From assembly GCF_019320115.1 (NCBI RefSeq), contig NC_089593.1:15528789-15592788 (forward strand): a stretch of 64,000 bases of DNA, given 5' to 3'. This DNA comes from Miscanthus floridulus. Taxonomy: Eukaryota; Streptophyta; Magnoliopsida; Poales; Poaceae. Under the pieces are notes generated by a model, which was given only the letters and a program-made list of their open reading frames with translations, did no database searches and was not told the origin of the DNA. Position numbers and translations under genes: made by a program. Shown piece after piece: positions 48,601 through 59,749 of the stretch. Position 1 is the first letter of the stretch; every line of letters begins with the position of its first letter.

Positions 48601-48671
48601 TTCAAGTATGCAATGTGATTTGATCATGAAGAACACATCAAACTTCCATCAGTTGATGTTGTAATAATAAT
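45661..48671. other. Intergenic, no gene recognised
   Basis: About 3 kb without supported coding sequence. The only structure I note is a small tandem duplication at 47461-47550, each unit beginning GTTTTGCTGCTATCT and containing CAGGCTAA-GCAATTT. Confidence 0.5.
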
Positions 48672-50579
48672 ACTTTGCCATTCTCCCAAAGACAACGGTG
48701 GTTTGGCCATCAGGGATCTCTATACAGTAATAGGAGCCTCCTTCTGAAATCAGCTTGGCACATTGCAACAGAACAGAATCCTTATCTTACAGCAGTTCTC
48801 AAATCCAAATATTTCCCAAGCTCTTCCTTCTGGACAGCCAACGCCAACCATCCCAAATCGGTCTTCTGGTCCTCCCTCTTACATGTCAAACCAGTCCTCC
48901 AGAACTGCATAGTCTAAAATCACCAGGGAAATTCCAGCATTTGGTCCTCTCTTTGGTGCACTATCTGGAACAACATTCACGACCACATCAAACTCCCAGC
49001 CAGCAATCCCAACTCCCAAATACCATTGCTGACCTCTGGAATCCTAATTCGAACACCTGGAACAACGCCCTCATCAGTAACATCTTCACTGACTCGGCAA
49101 CCCATATTATTTCACAACTGCAGCCGATCCCCTCTCAAGAGAAAGACATCATCCGCTGGACTCCTGCTCCAAAAGGCATCTGCACTGCCAAGGAGGCTTT
49201 CATCCACCTCAACTCTCAAAACCGAATCAATCTTCCCAACCTGGGATCCAGAAGCATTTCCAACCAAGCATTGCAAATCCTCAAAAGAACTTGGAAACAC
49301 AAATCCATATCTCCGTGCATCAAAACCTTTGCTTGGAGACTCATAAGAAGGGCATTGGCCACAGGTGATCGAGCAGGAAGATACTCAGACAAGATAAGCA
49401 AACAATGCACCAACTGCAATGTCACTGAGACAGATGCTCACTTATTTTTCCACTGCTCGTTTGCTAGAGCGGTGTGGTTTTCAGCTAACCCTTCTTTATG
49501 TACCTCCTTTCTACCTACTGAACAGGATGGAGTGCAGGAAATTCTCCCCCTCATTCTCAATGGCAACACCACCGACGACCATCTGCAAGCTACGATGACC
49601 ATTTTGTGGTACATCTGGAAAGCAAGGAATGACTTAAGGTTCAACAGTAAAAAATGGACAGTTTGGCAGGTACACAGCTGCACGGCGGAGGAAATCAGAA
49701 CGTCCAATCTCTCAATGAATGCAGTTGATCAGCAACATATGCCCCAAGGTATGAATGCTTCCCTTGCAGATCCACAGATGCAAAGCACAACTCCCCAAGC
49801 CAGGCCTCTCAGCGCATTCCAATCTGAACATCGTCCCCAACAGGACCGAAGGCAAACAAGCTCCACTACACCCCCAGGTATAAATTCGGCTTCCACAGGT
49901 ACAAATGCCGCAGGCACAACAGAAGTCCAGCAGATGCGCAACAATGAGGAGCCAACACCTACACCGCCTCTTTACAGGATCACAATGCCTGCTCTTATAA
50001 CAGGTCCAAGATGTTACACTGACGCATTCACACAACCAGACGCAAACCAAAGAACAATACAAGATGCTGGCCTAGGTGTGTTCATGCTCAATCAACACAT
50101 ACAGGGTCCCCAAGCCATCTTCATACAGGCGAAGGCAATGAACATGTCCTCAGTGCTCATGGCTGAGGCAGGCAGCAATGACACTGGCCTCAAGGCTAGT
50201 CACAATCCTACAGCTATAATCACCAACATATCTGACTGACAATCAACAGTTGGCCAGTTTTTTCAACTCCACCGACACCTCATCACCGCCGCAATGGGAC
50301 ATCAAGTTCTATACACAGAACTTCATCAATGAAAATTCAGGCAAGCCACAGGGTCTTCAAAGTTGCAAGGCAGCTAAACCAAACAGCGAACACGCTGGCA
50401 AAACAGGCTAGAGCAAACTCAAACCCCGATCCTCAACATATGTACTTCTATTGTTCCAATCGTCATCATGTTCAATACTGCCCACTTCGGGCAGTTCTCT
50501 CCTCTGTACTTTGGGAGAATTTCTCCTTGTTGTCAGCCAAGTGCTGTTAATAAAATCTGTCTGTTATAAAAAAAAAAAG
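48672..50579 (+). mobile_element. 5'-truncated LINE (L1-type) with poly-A tail
   Basis: Non-LTR retrotransposon remnant. From the 5' end: the tail of the reverse transcriptase ORF (LAIRDLYTV, LLKSAWHIATEQNP), a zf-RVT-type zinc-binding region (CTNCNVTETDAHLFFHC, CxxC then H and C), a Gln/Thr-rich linker, and an RNase H-like domain (CYTDA active-site region, then frame-shifted FFNSTDTSSPPQWDI and RQLNQTANTLAKQA). Ends with AATAAA at 50530-50535 and an A tract to about 50579. Frame breaks near 48740 and 50238 show it is dead. No target duplication could be identified. Confidence 0.82.
48755..50239 (+). pseudogene. LINE ORF2 3' fragment (zf-RVT and RNase H start)
   Basis: Longest open stretch of the LINE. 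From about 49030 it reads DLWNPNSNTWNNALISNIF, then IIRWTPAPKGICTAKEAF (typical of the region after the reverse transcriptase), IKTFAWRLIRRALATGDR, the Cys/His cluster, and TILWYIWKARNDLRF. The first part before about 48920 is in a different frame from the true product (the correct frame there is at 48675-48917). RNase H begins near 49998 and is cut by a frameshift at about 50238. Confidence 0.75.
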
Positions 50580-51501
50580 ATCTTTTGCACTATAAACTTC
50601 CATGTGCCACCAACATAAAAGCATAATGATCCTTCTACTTTCTTCCAAATGGGGTGAGAGTATTTGAACACCCTTAATTAAGACAGATCATTGCTTGTGA
50701 AGCCTTTTCTCCTCTTGTTAACAGCTCTTCCTATAAAGTCCTCAACTCAAGGAAAGGTGAATGTAAGTGCTTCACGATGAACAACCTTGCAATCTCCACC
50801 ATCATCAAAGAAGCCAAATTCTAGTACTATCCAATGCTTTATCACAGAAAACAACATAATTCTACTCGTGAATGAGGAGAAATTCTAATCTAAGAGCTTG
50901 TAAAGTTCAGGCATAGTACTCGAAGTATCATCAATTGGAGGTTCCTTCGGATGTACAATATAATAAAGATCCATTTGTACCAATCTTTAAAGAATGATCA
51001 AACATAAATTCTCGGAGACTACTGATCTTCCAAACTAATGTCTGTCTCCATCCCTAGTAGCGCCGAAGTCACACCTCGTATACTCAATTTTGATCCGCTA
51101 AGTGAAACCTTTCGATTACAAAGTCATTTATCGTAACTCTAATTTCCTATTTACTTCTATCCTACTTTGATTAACTAGCACTGCATCGTCAGCAAAAGGC
51201 ATACAAAAAGGAATATCTCCTTAACATCCCTTGTGATCACATCCATCACTAACACAATATAGATAAGGGCTCCGTAGCTTCAAGTGACAGACAGCGGTGG
51301 AGTCTGACACAAAACCAAGGGAGGGCCAAACACAAAAGACTCCTAGTTTCTTGGCTGAAAATTTACTCGGGAATGGGATGGATTATGAATGAACTCTAGT
51401 AGAAACTGGTGTCTCTATACTAAACTGTATATATGGTCTTCAGTAATCTATTCACGGCAAGGGGGGTCAACTGCCCAGCTTCGCCTCCATGAGGCTCCGC
51501 C
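50580..51501. other. Intergenic, no gene recognised
   Basis: No coding region or clear repeat border seen. Confidence 0.5.
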
Positions 51502-51937
51502 TGTGGTGACTGACTTATCCACATAAATAAAGCTTAGACTAAAGTTCAACGTTATTTCACCATCTCTATCTCGGTGTTCCAAGTTCACTCGTAATCCAAG
51601 TTGAACTCAAAGGTGTGGTATCTGTTTATTTATATCTCTTTCTTGAACAACATGACCCATCCAAGTTGACATGGTCCAACTCTAAAGTGTCAAAGATAAG
51701 GTCTTTTTCCCTTGTTCTAGAGTCTTCTCTCCAATGTAACATATATTGCTCGTCGGGGCTAGTGAATACACAAGCTTTGTAGTTCATAACATGGTAATAG
51801 AGCCCAATTTGTACGTTGTTCCTCTTTGATCCTAAGCATAGCTACAGAATCACCTCCGCTCACTACCCTCTTTGCTCTCAGGGGTGGCCATCACTTAGCC
51901 ATCAATGCAATTTTAATAGTACTAGTAGTGGCTGCTG

Positions 51938-52106
51938 AGAAGGGCAGGCCTGGTGCAGTGGTGAGAGCTGTCTCACTGAGTCACCAGGTCGTGGGTTCGA
52001 TGCAGCCTCTCCGCAGATTTTGTGGAGGAAAGGCTTGTCTCGGTTTATCCCTTCCCCAGACCCCACTCATGTGGGAGCCTCCGGCACTTAGTCTGCCCTT
52101 TTTTTT
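51938..52106 (+). mobile_element. tRNA-derived SINE with 14-bp target duplication
   Basis: 169 bp with an A-box-like TGGTGAGAGCTG, a B-box GGGTTCGATGC at about 51992, and a T-rich 3' tail (CCCTTTTTTTT) as in grass Au/p-SINE types. AGTAGTGGCTGCTG is duplicated exactly at 51924-51937 and 52107-52120. It is transcribed by RNA polymerase III when active and moved by LINE machinery. The TSD is perfect, so insertion is fairly young compared with the surrounding LTR remnant. Confidence 0.88.
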
Positions 52107-52984
52107 AGTAGTGGCTGCTGCTGCTGCTGCAAGCTCACCACCATGCATTGAGCTGTCTTTCTTGAGCTATAGATCGAGTGTTGCCACTTTAATTCAGGCC
52201 TTAGTCAGACCGGAGGCTCGAATCAGCCTCAAATCAAGGCAACCACCCCTCCATATCAGCCTCCTTCAGTGTCAACACACTGCTCCATGCAGGAAGCGCC
52301 CCATCCGCACGCCAATCCACACACCTCCACGCATTCGGATCTAACCTGCCATGGCCCCTCGGCATTGCATCACGCCATGCTTTCGCGCCCTAAGCAGTGT
52401 GTTGCACCTCTATGGCCCTGCATGCTGCATCGCCCTTCAATTGCAGTTCTGTCACCTCATCAAGCTCCAACTCCTGCTGGCATCTTACAGCTTCTTCACC
52501 ACACAGCTGTTAGTCCCCTGCTGGCCTGATGGCCAAACCACGATGGCAGGCTCAAGGAATCTCCCTATATGCAATGGGTGAGGGCCTCTACCCATGGCAC
52601 AACCATCACCTTCTCCAGGTTGCCCGAAGACTCCATAACCGGGTGTTGGTTCAACATTGCGGCCAGCCCTCCACTACTTGACTTCTTGTAAAGGCAAGCC
52701 TTTGTTGGCTGTGCAATAGTTGGGAAACATTGGTGTCTGCTGGTGTGCTATTGGGCTTCATTTTGAGCTAACATAATGGTTTTGCAATTGCTGCTACCTT
52801 GTTTTTGTTGTTGTTGTTGCTAGCTACTGCCTACTTAGTATCCTAGCCCTACTGTTGTAGCCAAGTCTTGTTAAAGTCTTGTTGCGTCCATCCAAGTCTG
52901 CTGGTCCTCTCCTTGAGTTTGTGTGTGCCGAGCAAGAAAACAAATTTCCATCGCCAACTTGATTGAGTCTCATCACATGGCTAC

Positions 52985-53290
52985 AACAACATTCTTCTTT
53001 GTCGCTGGTTCCGTTATCGGGACCTTTCACATTGGTCCCGGACCACCACGCTCCTCTATGCATACGATGGTCTCTCTTCTTTCAGTACATCGAATCCCCA
53101 CGTGTGACCCTCTTGTTGATGTTGGATGTATAGTTGAGCCATGTGTTTCTTTACTACTTCACATGTCTTGCAACAAAACCCTTCTCTGTTGTTGGTTCCA
53201 TTATCGGCACCTTCCACGTTTTCTTGGGACCACCATCCCTTTTCTGCATGCGAAGGATGTTCTCTTCTACACATTTTTTGGACCCCTGAG
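52985..53290. repeat. Diverged direct repeat, about 180-bp period
   Basis: Unit 1 (about 52985-53095) and unit 2 (about 53168-53275) align through GCTGGTTCCGTTATCGGGACC / GTTGGTTCCATTATCGGCACC and GGACCACCA, with CTCTTCTTTCA / CTCTTCTACA at the end. Confidence 0.65.
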
Positions 53291-54091
53291 CATGACCCTA
53301 CCATTTGATTCATAGGGAGCCATGTGTCTCCTTCCACCCCCATCAGCTTGACTCGACATATCTTTCTGTGTCATCTTCTCACCCTCCCTCATGTTGTTTT
53401 TGCCACTCTTCTCATGGCTACTACCATGACTTCGGGTAGAATGTGGAAGAAAGCACAACAGATCTAAAAAGAACAAACCAAGACGATAACATGTCGTCGG
53501 ATTTGGATGTATTGTTTAATGCTTATCACTGTTGTAATGTGTCTAAGTCTAGTGTGCTTAGTGTCATACTCTCTTCAAATGAAACATTATTGTCTATGCC
53601 TTGCATAGTTGCATTTGACGAGGGGGAGGGGGCTTATAAGGTAAAAAGGTCTTTTCACCTTCTTCTTGAGTCTTCTATCCTATGTAGCATATATTGCCCT
53701 TCAGGCTGTATGTCTAAAACTAAAATTGAATGAGGTGTACAGAACTGTAAACAAGTTATCTTTCAATAATTTGCTGCGTCCAATGGTATCTATTGCATGA
53801 TGCAAGCATTTTTGTCAGCACATCATATTCAACAATGCAGAAGTTAATATTAGATTCACGCTAGCTATGCCACATGGGGCATGTATGATCCACTCTGGAC
53901 ATCTTGGTACCAATAATTTAACAATTTAGCCAGTTTATAAGATAGTTTGGGGAAAGTTATGATTAGAAACATTAAAAAAGACAACTCTTAATTGTAAAAC
54001 AAGCAGGTATAAAGCTTAGGTACTGTAAAAGTTCTGACATGACCATTAAAACCTAGAAGGTGATTCTTTCTCCAACCACTAAGTTCTGATC

Positions 54092-57000
54092 TTAGCGGTA
54101 CTGAAGGTGATTCTTGTCATATGCCCCCCATGAACCAGATTCAGGAGGATGCAAAGGACCTTTCTCAGAAACCCCCTGGTAATACAAATACAATAGAAGG
54201 TTACAGATAAAATAAGGAACTATCCATAGAGTTAATAGGGGAACAATTTAATGGTCACATATGCTATCTTTTAGGAGATCATACCAGCATTGATATTGTA
54301 ACTATCTTCATATGGGTTCTTAGTGAAGGTCACTTCAGGACTCCCCATCTGCATCCCATATGTTCCACCTAAAATGTTACATAGAAGTAATAGCATAAGA
54401 ATTCTGCCTTATATTAAAGAAATAAAAAATGACAAGTATAAACCATCAACAATACTGACAAGATAAATACTGTTTTAGGAAGTTGACTTTGAAGAAAATC
54501 ACTGTCCATTTTAAATTTCAAATGATTCAGTCATAACAAATGATTTAAGCATTCATTGTTGATGAGGAAGATTCCTGAGTTTTGTACACGCGAGTGATGA
54601 ACAAGGCAACCACCTAGCTATCTAGGCAGCATCATCTTGCCTAGCCACCTAGCCTGCCAAAGTGGTGATCAAACCATGCCTAGTCCTGCCTAATCACAAT
54701 TCGGTGATAACACTGGTCTGCCTCCAGATTAGCACCTAGGGCAACACAGATTATGGCATGCTAACACATCAATTTCCACCGTTCTTGTTGCCCCATTAAA
54801 CAACACTAATTGTTGAGTAAACCATATCAAGGCATCAAGGCATGATGGAAAGTATTAAATTGTCTAGTCATGCATGTCCTGGGTTATGCTAAATCAAGAT
54901 CAGCATAAAAGAATAGCCATGCACATAATATACATTTTAGAGCAACAGATAATTCGTAACATATAGAAAGACTATGCTTGCTTCTATACATTTGGACATG
55001 TACAAAAATAACACAGTAAAAGTATTGTTTATTTTGACTATCGTATCCAGTGCAGTGCTGTCAACAAACTAACAGGGCTCAGTAAGCACACAGTTGAGTA
55101 ATTTCTGCCCAAGAATATGAACCTAAGCCATCAATGTATATTATTTAAAACATATACCATATGTATCCTTTATCAATTAACAAATATAATTCCAACGTCT
55201 ACAAGACACATCTCCCATAAGATTAGTGGAAACCAGTAGCCACTAGCCACAAATGTTGGCCTTGCGATGCAGAAGTTTCCTATTCTCCCAAATGATAGTT
55301 TACAAAGTTGTAAGGGCATGGAGTACTAATAATGATTCAGGCTGCATACAAGTGTTTTTGGATATGGAGGTATTACATCACTGAGTTTATACTTTGTCTC
55401 ATTTTCAATGTGATAATTTTTACACGCCAACAAGCAGCTGGGCATGTTTCGGGCAAATTTGTTCTGCTCTTTTGTGCTATTCTGCAACCTTTGCCAATTG
55501 CAGCAAGATCCAATTGTAGGCTGTATCTTCAAAATGAATGCGTCCACAAAGGTATAATAGCCAACACCATGGTTTTTAAGGCGGCAAGGCGAGACGTGGC
55601 GAGCCACTCATTTGAGTCAACTAGGCGAAGGCGAGGCAAGGCGACGCCTTACCATTCTAAGAAATAGGAAAATACCAGCAGGGAATAGGCAAGAAAAAGA
55701 GAAAAAAGGAAAAAGAAAACCCAGAAAAGGAAAATACCAGCAGGGAATAGGCAGCCCACGAGTGCGTCCTCATCCCTTCTCAGGTCATCTCTCATCTCAC
55801 GGATGCAGATGCAGCGCCGCCGCACGCATCCCTCCTTCGCGCAGGCGCAGCGCTGCCGCATCTCCCTCCTTCACGCAAGCACAGCGCCACCGCATCTAGC
55901 GCCACCGCATCTCCTCTCATGGCTCACGCAGGTACAGCGCCGCCCTCCCTCCCTTGCGCTGCTCTTGGCTGCGTGCGCTCAGCCTGCCCTCCGCTCCTTC
56001 CCTACCTCTTGCTGCTGCTCTCTCAGATCCCCATCTCGATCAACCGCCGCCTCCGCCGCAGATGACCCAGGCGGCGCCAGATTTGGTGGGGATGAGCGAG
56101 GAGGTGGCTGCACGGCCTCTATCGTTTTCCTCTGCTTTTGGCTAGGCGTCGGGGACGCCTTACTCCCTGCGAACGCCTTGTCACCTAGGCGACGCCTTAA
56201 AAACCATGGCCAACACAGGTATTAAAAAAAAAACTTCGAAAACCACTGCAAATCTGTAATGCCAAAAGGGGACATGGTCCAGTTTGTAAAACACCAAACT
56301 TTTGTAACTTGTATGCTCTAGAGTAGCTTTTCATTAGATCTTCTATAACTAGATTTCACACCTCAAATAGTTAGTATTTTAAGAAAGAAAAGCTGAAGAT
56401 TGATCAAAAGTAAAGACTCCTAGACAAGAATAAGAACAGATACAGTTGATATGCACAAAATTGTTGTGCCCAAAATAGCAAAAAGGAGTCACAACCTGAT
56501 GTCCTACTCCTATAACCATGGTATAGTGATTGTAATAGTCCAAAGAGATACAGAAATATGCACAATTCAGTCAAACAAACAGAATTATCTACAATAGTAC
56601 AGCCTCCTGCCAATGAGAGGAGGGATTGTGTGCAACAAGGATAAGAAAATTTTCAGTCTCGTAAAGCAATTAGTCCTAACATCATACCTGTGACCCATGG
56701 TCTAACTTCAAATTTTGCTAATTCGCCTCGCATCTGTTCAACCTCTTGTGCCATAGAAAGCAGATTCTTCTCCATTGCCTTCCTTTGTTCCAGCAATTCC
56801 AAATTCCCCTTCTGCTCTAACCCGCAAGCAGTCCTGCAGAAGACAAATCAATGATCTTACAATACAAGCATATAAATATGAAAAATACTAACTGGTGCAC
56901 CCAAAAATCAAATGGAGCAAACGAAACTGCAGAAGTACCTCACGTGAATAAGTTCCTGTTGCAGACCATCAAGTTCTGTTTTCAGCATGGGTAGCTGCTG

Positions 57001-57682
57001 TTGAACGGATTGTTCCCTGTTCAGCTCCTCCATGAGAGATGCAGCCTCTGCAGATAGTTCTTTCCTAGCGGTAATGAGCTTGCCAATCTCACCACGGAGC
57101 TGCCTGACCTCATCACGCAAGTGCTCACTTGCTCCAAGTTCAGCTTCAAGCTTCCTCCTCTTGTCCACAAGCTTACTGATATAACTTTCTTTCTCAGTGC
57201 TAATGTCTGCAATGATCACGTTCAAGTGGCGGACCTCATCTTTTCCAGCTTGTATTTCCCTGCTTAACACTTCACGCTCCTCAGCCAGAGCACGGTTATG
57301 CGCCAAAAGCCTCCGGAGTTCAACTTCCTGTAACTCGAGCTCATCCTCTAAGACAGCTGGGTGAGGGTGAGGAGCTGCCCTCATGCGTGGGCCTTCATGG
57401 ATCTCAGGATAGGCCCTACGGTCATCAATCCCACGACTGCCAGGATAGGCCCTATGATCGGCCATACGAACACCAGGGTAGACCCTACGTTCATCAGGCA
57501 GGCGGCACTCATGATAGTCCCGGCGTTCCTGAGCCACACTGGATGTCAGAGTAGCCCCTACGATCCCCAACCACAAGGACTTCTGGATAACCTCTGCCTC
57601 TGGGATTGTCAGCTAGAGGGACTTCATGGTACACCCTGCGATCATCAATCAATCGCCTTGGCAGGCGACCTCTTTCCGACAT
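54092..57682 (-). pseudogene. FLX-like (FLOWERING LOCUS C EXPRESSOR-like) coiled-coil gene, with apparent frame breaks
   Basis: Plant FLX/FLL-family coiled-coil protein; Arabidopsis FLX works with FRIGIDA in the nucleus to activate FLC. Predicted exons on the minus strand: 57682-56939, 56833-56688, 54368-54285 and 54175-54092. ATG 57680-57682 starts MSERGRLPRRLIDDRR, a basic tail of repeated DRR-Y-P units, then the coiled coil (HPAVLEDELELQEVELRRL onward, through RQLRGEIGKLITARKELS), EKNLLSMAQEVEQMRGELAK in exon 2, and GTYGMQMGSPEV in exon 3. Two problems: the ATG frame ends at a TGA (57510-57512), while the coiled-coil frame is offset by one and overlaps inside the DRR-Y repeats; and with GT-AG borders exon 4 enters a stop at 54165-54167, whereas a family-like tail (GSWGAYDKNHLQYR) to TAA 54092 lies one base out of phase in a G run. 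It may be a damaged allele or carry sequence errors. Confidence 0.75.
55568..56208. mobile_element. hAT-type element in FLX-like intron, 8-bp target duplication
   Basis: 641 bp with perfect 16-bp inverted ends CATGGTTTTTAAGGCG / CGCCTTAAAAACCATG and an exact GCCAACAC duplication (55560-55567 and 56209-56216). The subterminal zones repeat GGCGAGGCAAGGCGA / ACGCCTTGTCACCTAGGCGA. The core is C-rich with no transposase. It lies in the intron between the second and third FLX-like exons. Confidence 0.87.
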
Positions 57683-58984
57683 GATGCTTGGTGTCTTGGC
57701 ATGAAAAAAACATCAAAAGAAAAAAAAATAGAGTTAATGGATCCATCATTACAGGAACATGAAGCCGGCATATTGATCAAATGGTGTAACAGTGGTGGTT
57801 GATCTGACACTGCATAACACTGGTAAGACGAAGTTCATATCCTTCCTATAGACCTAAAATAATACTCCGGTTAACACCAGGCATGCCTTGGGGCATGGCA
57901 TGGGGCGGCGGACCCAGCAAAGGGACATGGGTGTACACATCTATACCCTATAGTTTTTTCCAAAAAGTTCGAAGTTTGGAGGCATCGATCAAATAGCCAA
58001 ATAGCTTTAGGTTAGGGTTTGAGTGATCGGCTTCGCACAGCAGGAAGGGAAGACAAGGGATGGGAATACCTAGTGGGTGCTCGTCGCCGGCGAAGATACT
58101 GACGAAGGCCTCAGATCCTGGCGTAGGTCGGCGCCGGCGCCGGCGGCCCACCAGTCGTCGGAGAGCGAGAGGGGAGCGAAACACCAGCCGTCGGAGAGCG
58201 AGAGGATCGAAACAGTGCGTGCGAGAGAGACAGAGAACCCTGAACGGATGGGGATGCGGCGGACGGCCGGCCCGGGGAGAGCGCACACGGGCCTTCTCCT
58301 GGGCCGTTCTTTCACACGTTTCTTTTTGAAATTTCATTTTTTTTGTTTCTTTCTCTTTCTCTCTTGTTTTATTTTGTATTCTTCGCGATTTCATATTTAT
58401 CCTGCCTATGAATGGCTACTACAACATTATTTTAAATATAAAACAATAATAATATTTATTAGTGCGTTGTAAATAAGTAAATGAAACTTTTTTATACTTT
58501 ATTAAGGTTAAACAATTTTTATTGAAGAAAGAACCGTTTTCACTAGAACATAAAACATTTTCATAAACCTAGAATATTTTTTCTTGTATGTTAGAATAGT
58601 CACACTTTGTCAACCTTAGATAAATTCAGCTAAACAATATGTTTATATTTTGGTAAAAAATATTATAAAAGACCAGTTCAAACCACCTCTTAGAACAACT
58701 CAAGAGCCCCCCTACTTTGGATCCTCAAAAGAGAGGAACCAATGATCTTGCATTGGGTAATCATTTATTTTGGTGGAGGACTTGGAAGGAAAGAAATCGA
58801 CAAAGCTCTCAGAGTATGAAGCTACAACCACTTCAGATGGCCTTCCTAGTTGAGGAGGATATTGATTTCTACAAGCAGGCGGTTTGAGTCAAAAAATTTA
58901 CAACCTAGGACGTTCCAGATGACCTTAGCGTTTGAGCCAAAATAATGAAATCCATTATCCATCCCACATGCCAGTTATGATAAA
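57683..58984 (-). other. FLX-like 5' region and upstream sequence
   Basis: A GC-rich block at 58050-58290 read on the minus strand ends with CACTAG then GTATTC (about 58069), plausible as an untranslated first exon and donor, with an acceptor-like CATGCCAAG just before the ATG. Beyond 58320 the sequence is AT-rich with no recognised gene. Confidence 0.4.
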
Positions 58985-59122
58985 GGCCCCGTTCGCTGGT
59001 CTGAATTTTGGCTGAAACTGGCTGAAAAACACTGTTCCGGCTGAATTATTGTGAGAGAAAAACACTGTTCCGGCTGAAAAAACAAGCCGAACAAACCAAA
59101 TTTAAGACAAGCGAACGGGGCC
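58985..59122. mobile_element. MITE with GGCCCCGTTCGC ends
   Basis: 138 bp. GGCCCCGTTCGC at the left and GCGAACGGGGCC at the right are perfect 12-bp inverted repeats. It carries two copies of AACACTGTTCCGGCTGAA. The flanks share AAA. It resembles a widespread grass MITE; the superfamily is not resolved. Confidence 0.8.
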
Positions 59123-59749
59123 AAAGGCAGAGTGGCATCTGTAGATCTGATAAAATAAACTTAAATGCTACTCAGTCTATCAGGATCCAGAACAAAAATC
59201 CACCTATGACGAACTTTGTACTAACTAATTTTTGTGATGGTGTAAATTGTAGTCATGTACAAAATAAGAGACAATAATGATGTGGTTCAATTATACGCTC
59301 AAAGATTTTTTTTTCGTTACTGGAAAATGAACTATCAATTAAAGAATAGTGTGAATCAAAGCATCAATTATCAACTGATTGCCGGACTACAGGAGATTAC
59401 ACGAGAATCCAATTTAAATAGGATGGATCAATTTTACTTGTCTTTTCTTTTTTTTTACCTCCAATACAACATCTGTTGCCGTGCCCGTCCCTCATCGTGG
59501 ACTCGTGATAGCGGACACTAGACACTAGCCTAATAGCGGCGGCACCGAGAAGAGAGCTCTCATGGATCAGCACCAGCAAGTCAGTTACCCAGCGCGAACA
59601 GGCGAAGTCTACGCACTATCCCTTGGCATCAAGCGTCGATGGGGAAGTAGCTTTTTTTTCCTTGGGGGCACACGTGCTCCCATCCCCTACAGGAGAGAGA
59701 CGATGCATCCATTCCGATGCGAATCTAACAGGAATGAGGATGGGAGCAT
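59123..59749. other. Intergenic, no gene recognised
   Basis: Contains an ATG-started open stretch from 59562 (MDQHQQVSYPARTGEVYAL) that is cut by the 59750 insertion. It shows no recognisable domain. Confidence 0.4.

Larger units (their letters stand above)
51502..53740 (+). mobile_element. LTR-type retrotransposon remnant without coding capacity
   Basis: At 51792, TGGTAATAGAGCCC closely resembles the copia primer-binding sequence TGGTATCAGAGC, directly after a sequence ending ATAACA. A polypurine tract GAGGGGGAGGGGG lies at about 53619-53632. After it, 53640-53715 (GTCTTTTCACCTTCTTCTTG, GAGTCTTCTATCC, CATATATTGC) resembles 51690-51760 (GTCTTTTTCCCTTGTTCTAG, GAGTCTTCTCTCC, CATATATTGC), as two LTRs would. 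The outer limits are not resolved; 51502 and 53740 are guesses. No gag or pol was seen, so it is a decayed or non-autonomous element. Confidence 0.45.

Noticed and set aside
48640..50600. Target-site duplication of the LINE
   Set aside because: I compared the sequence after the A tract (GATCTTTTGCAC) with the 5' border and found no convincing match.
51962..52010. Possible tRNA gene (GGGTTCGA box)
   Set aside because: The B-box belongs to a SINE with a T tail and target duplication; no cloverleaf-forming acceptor stem seen.
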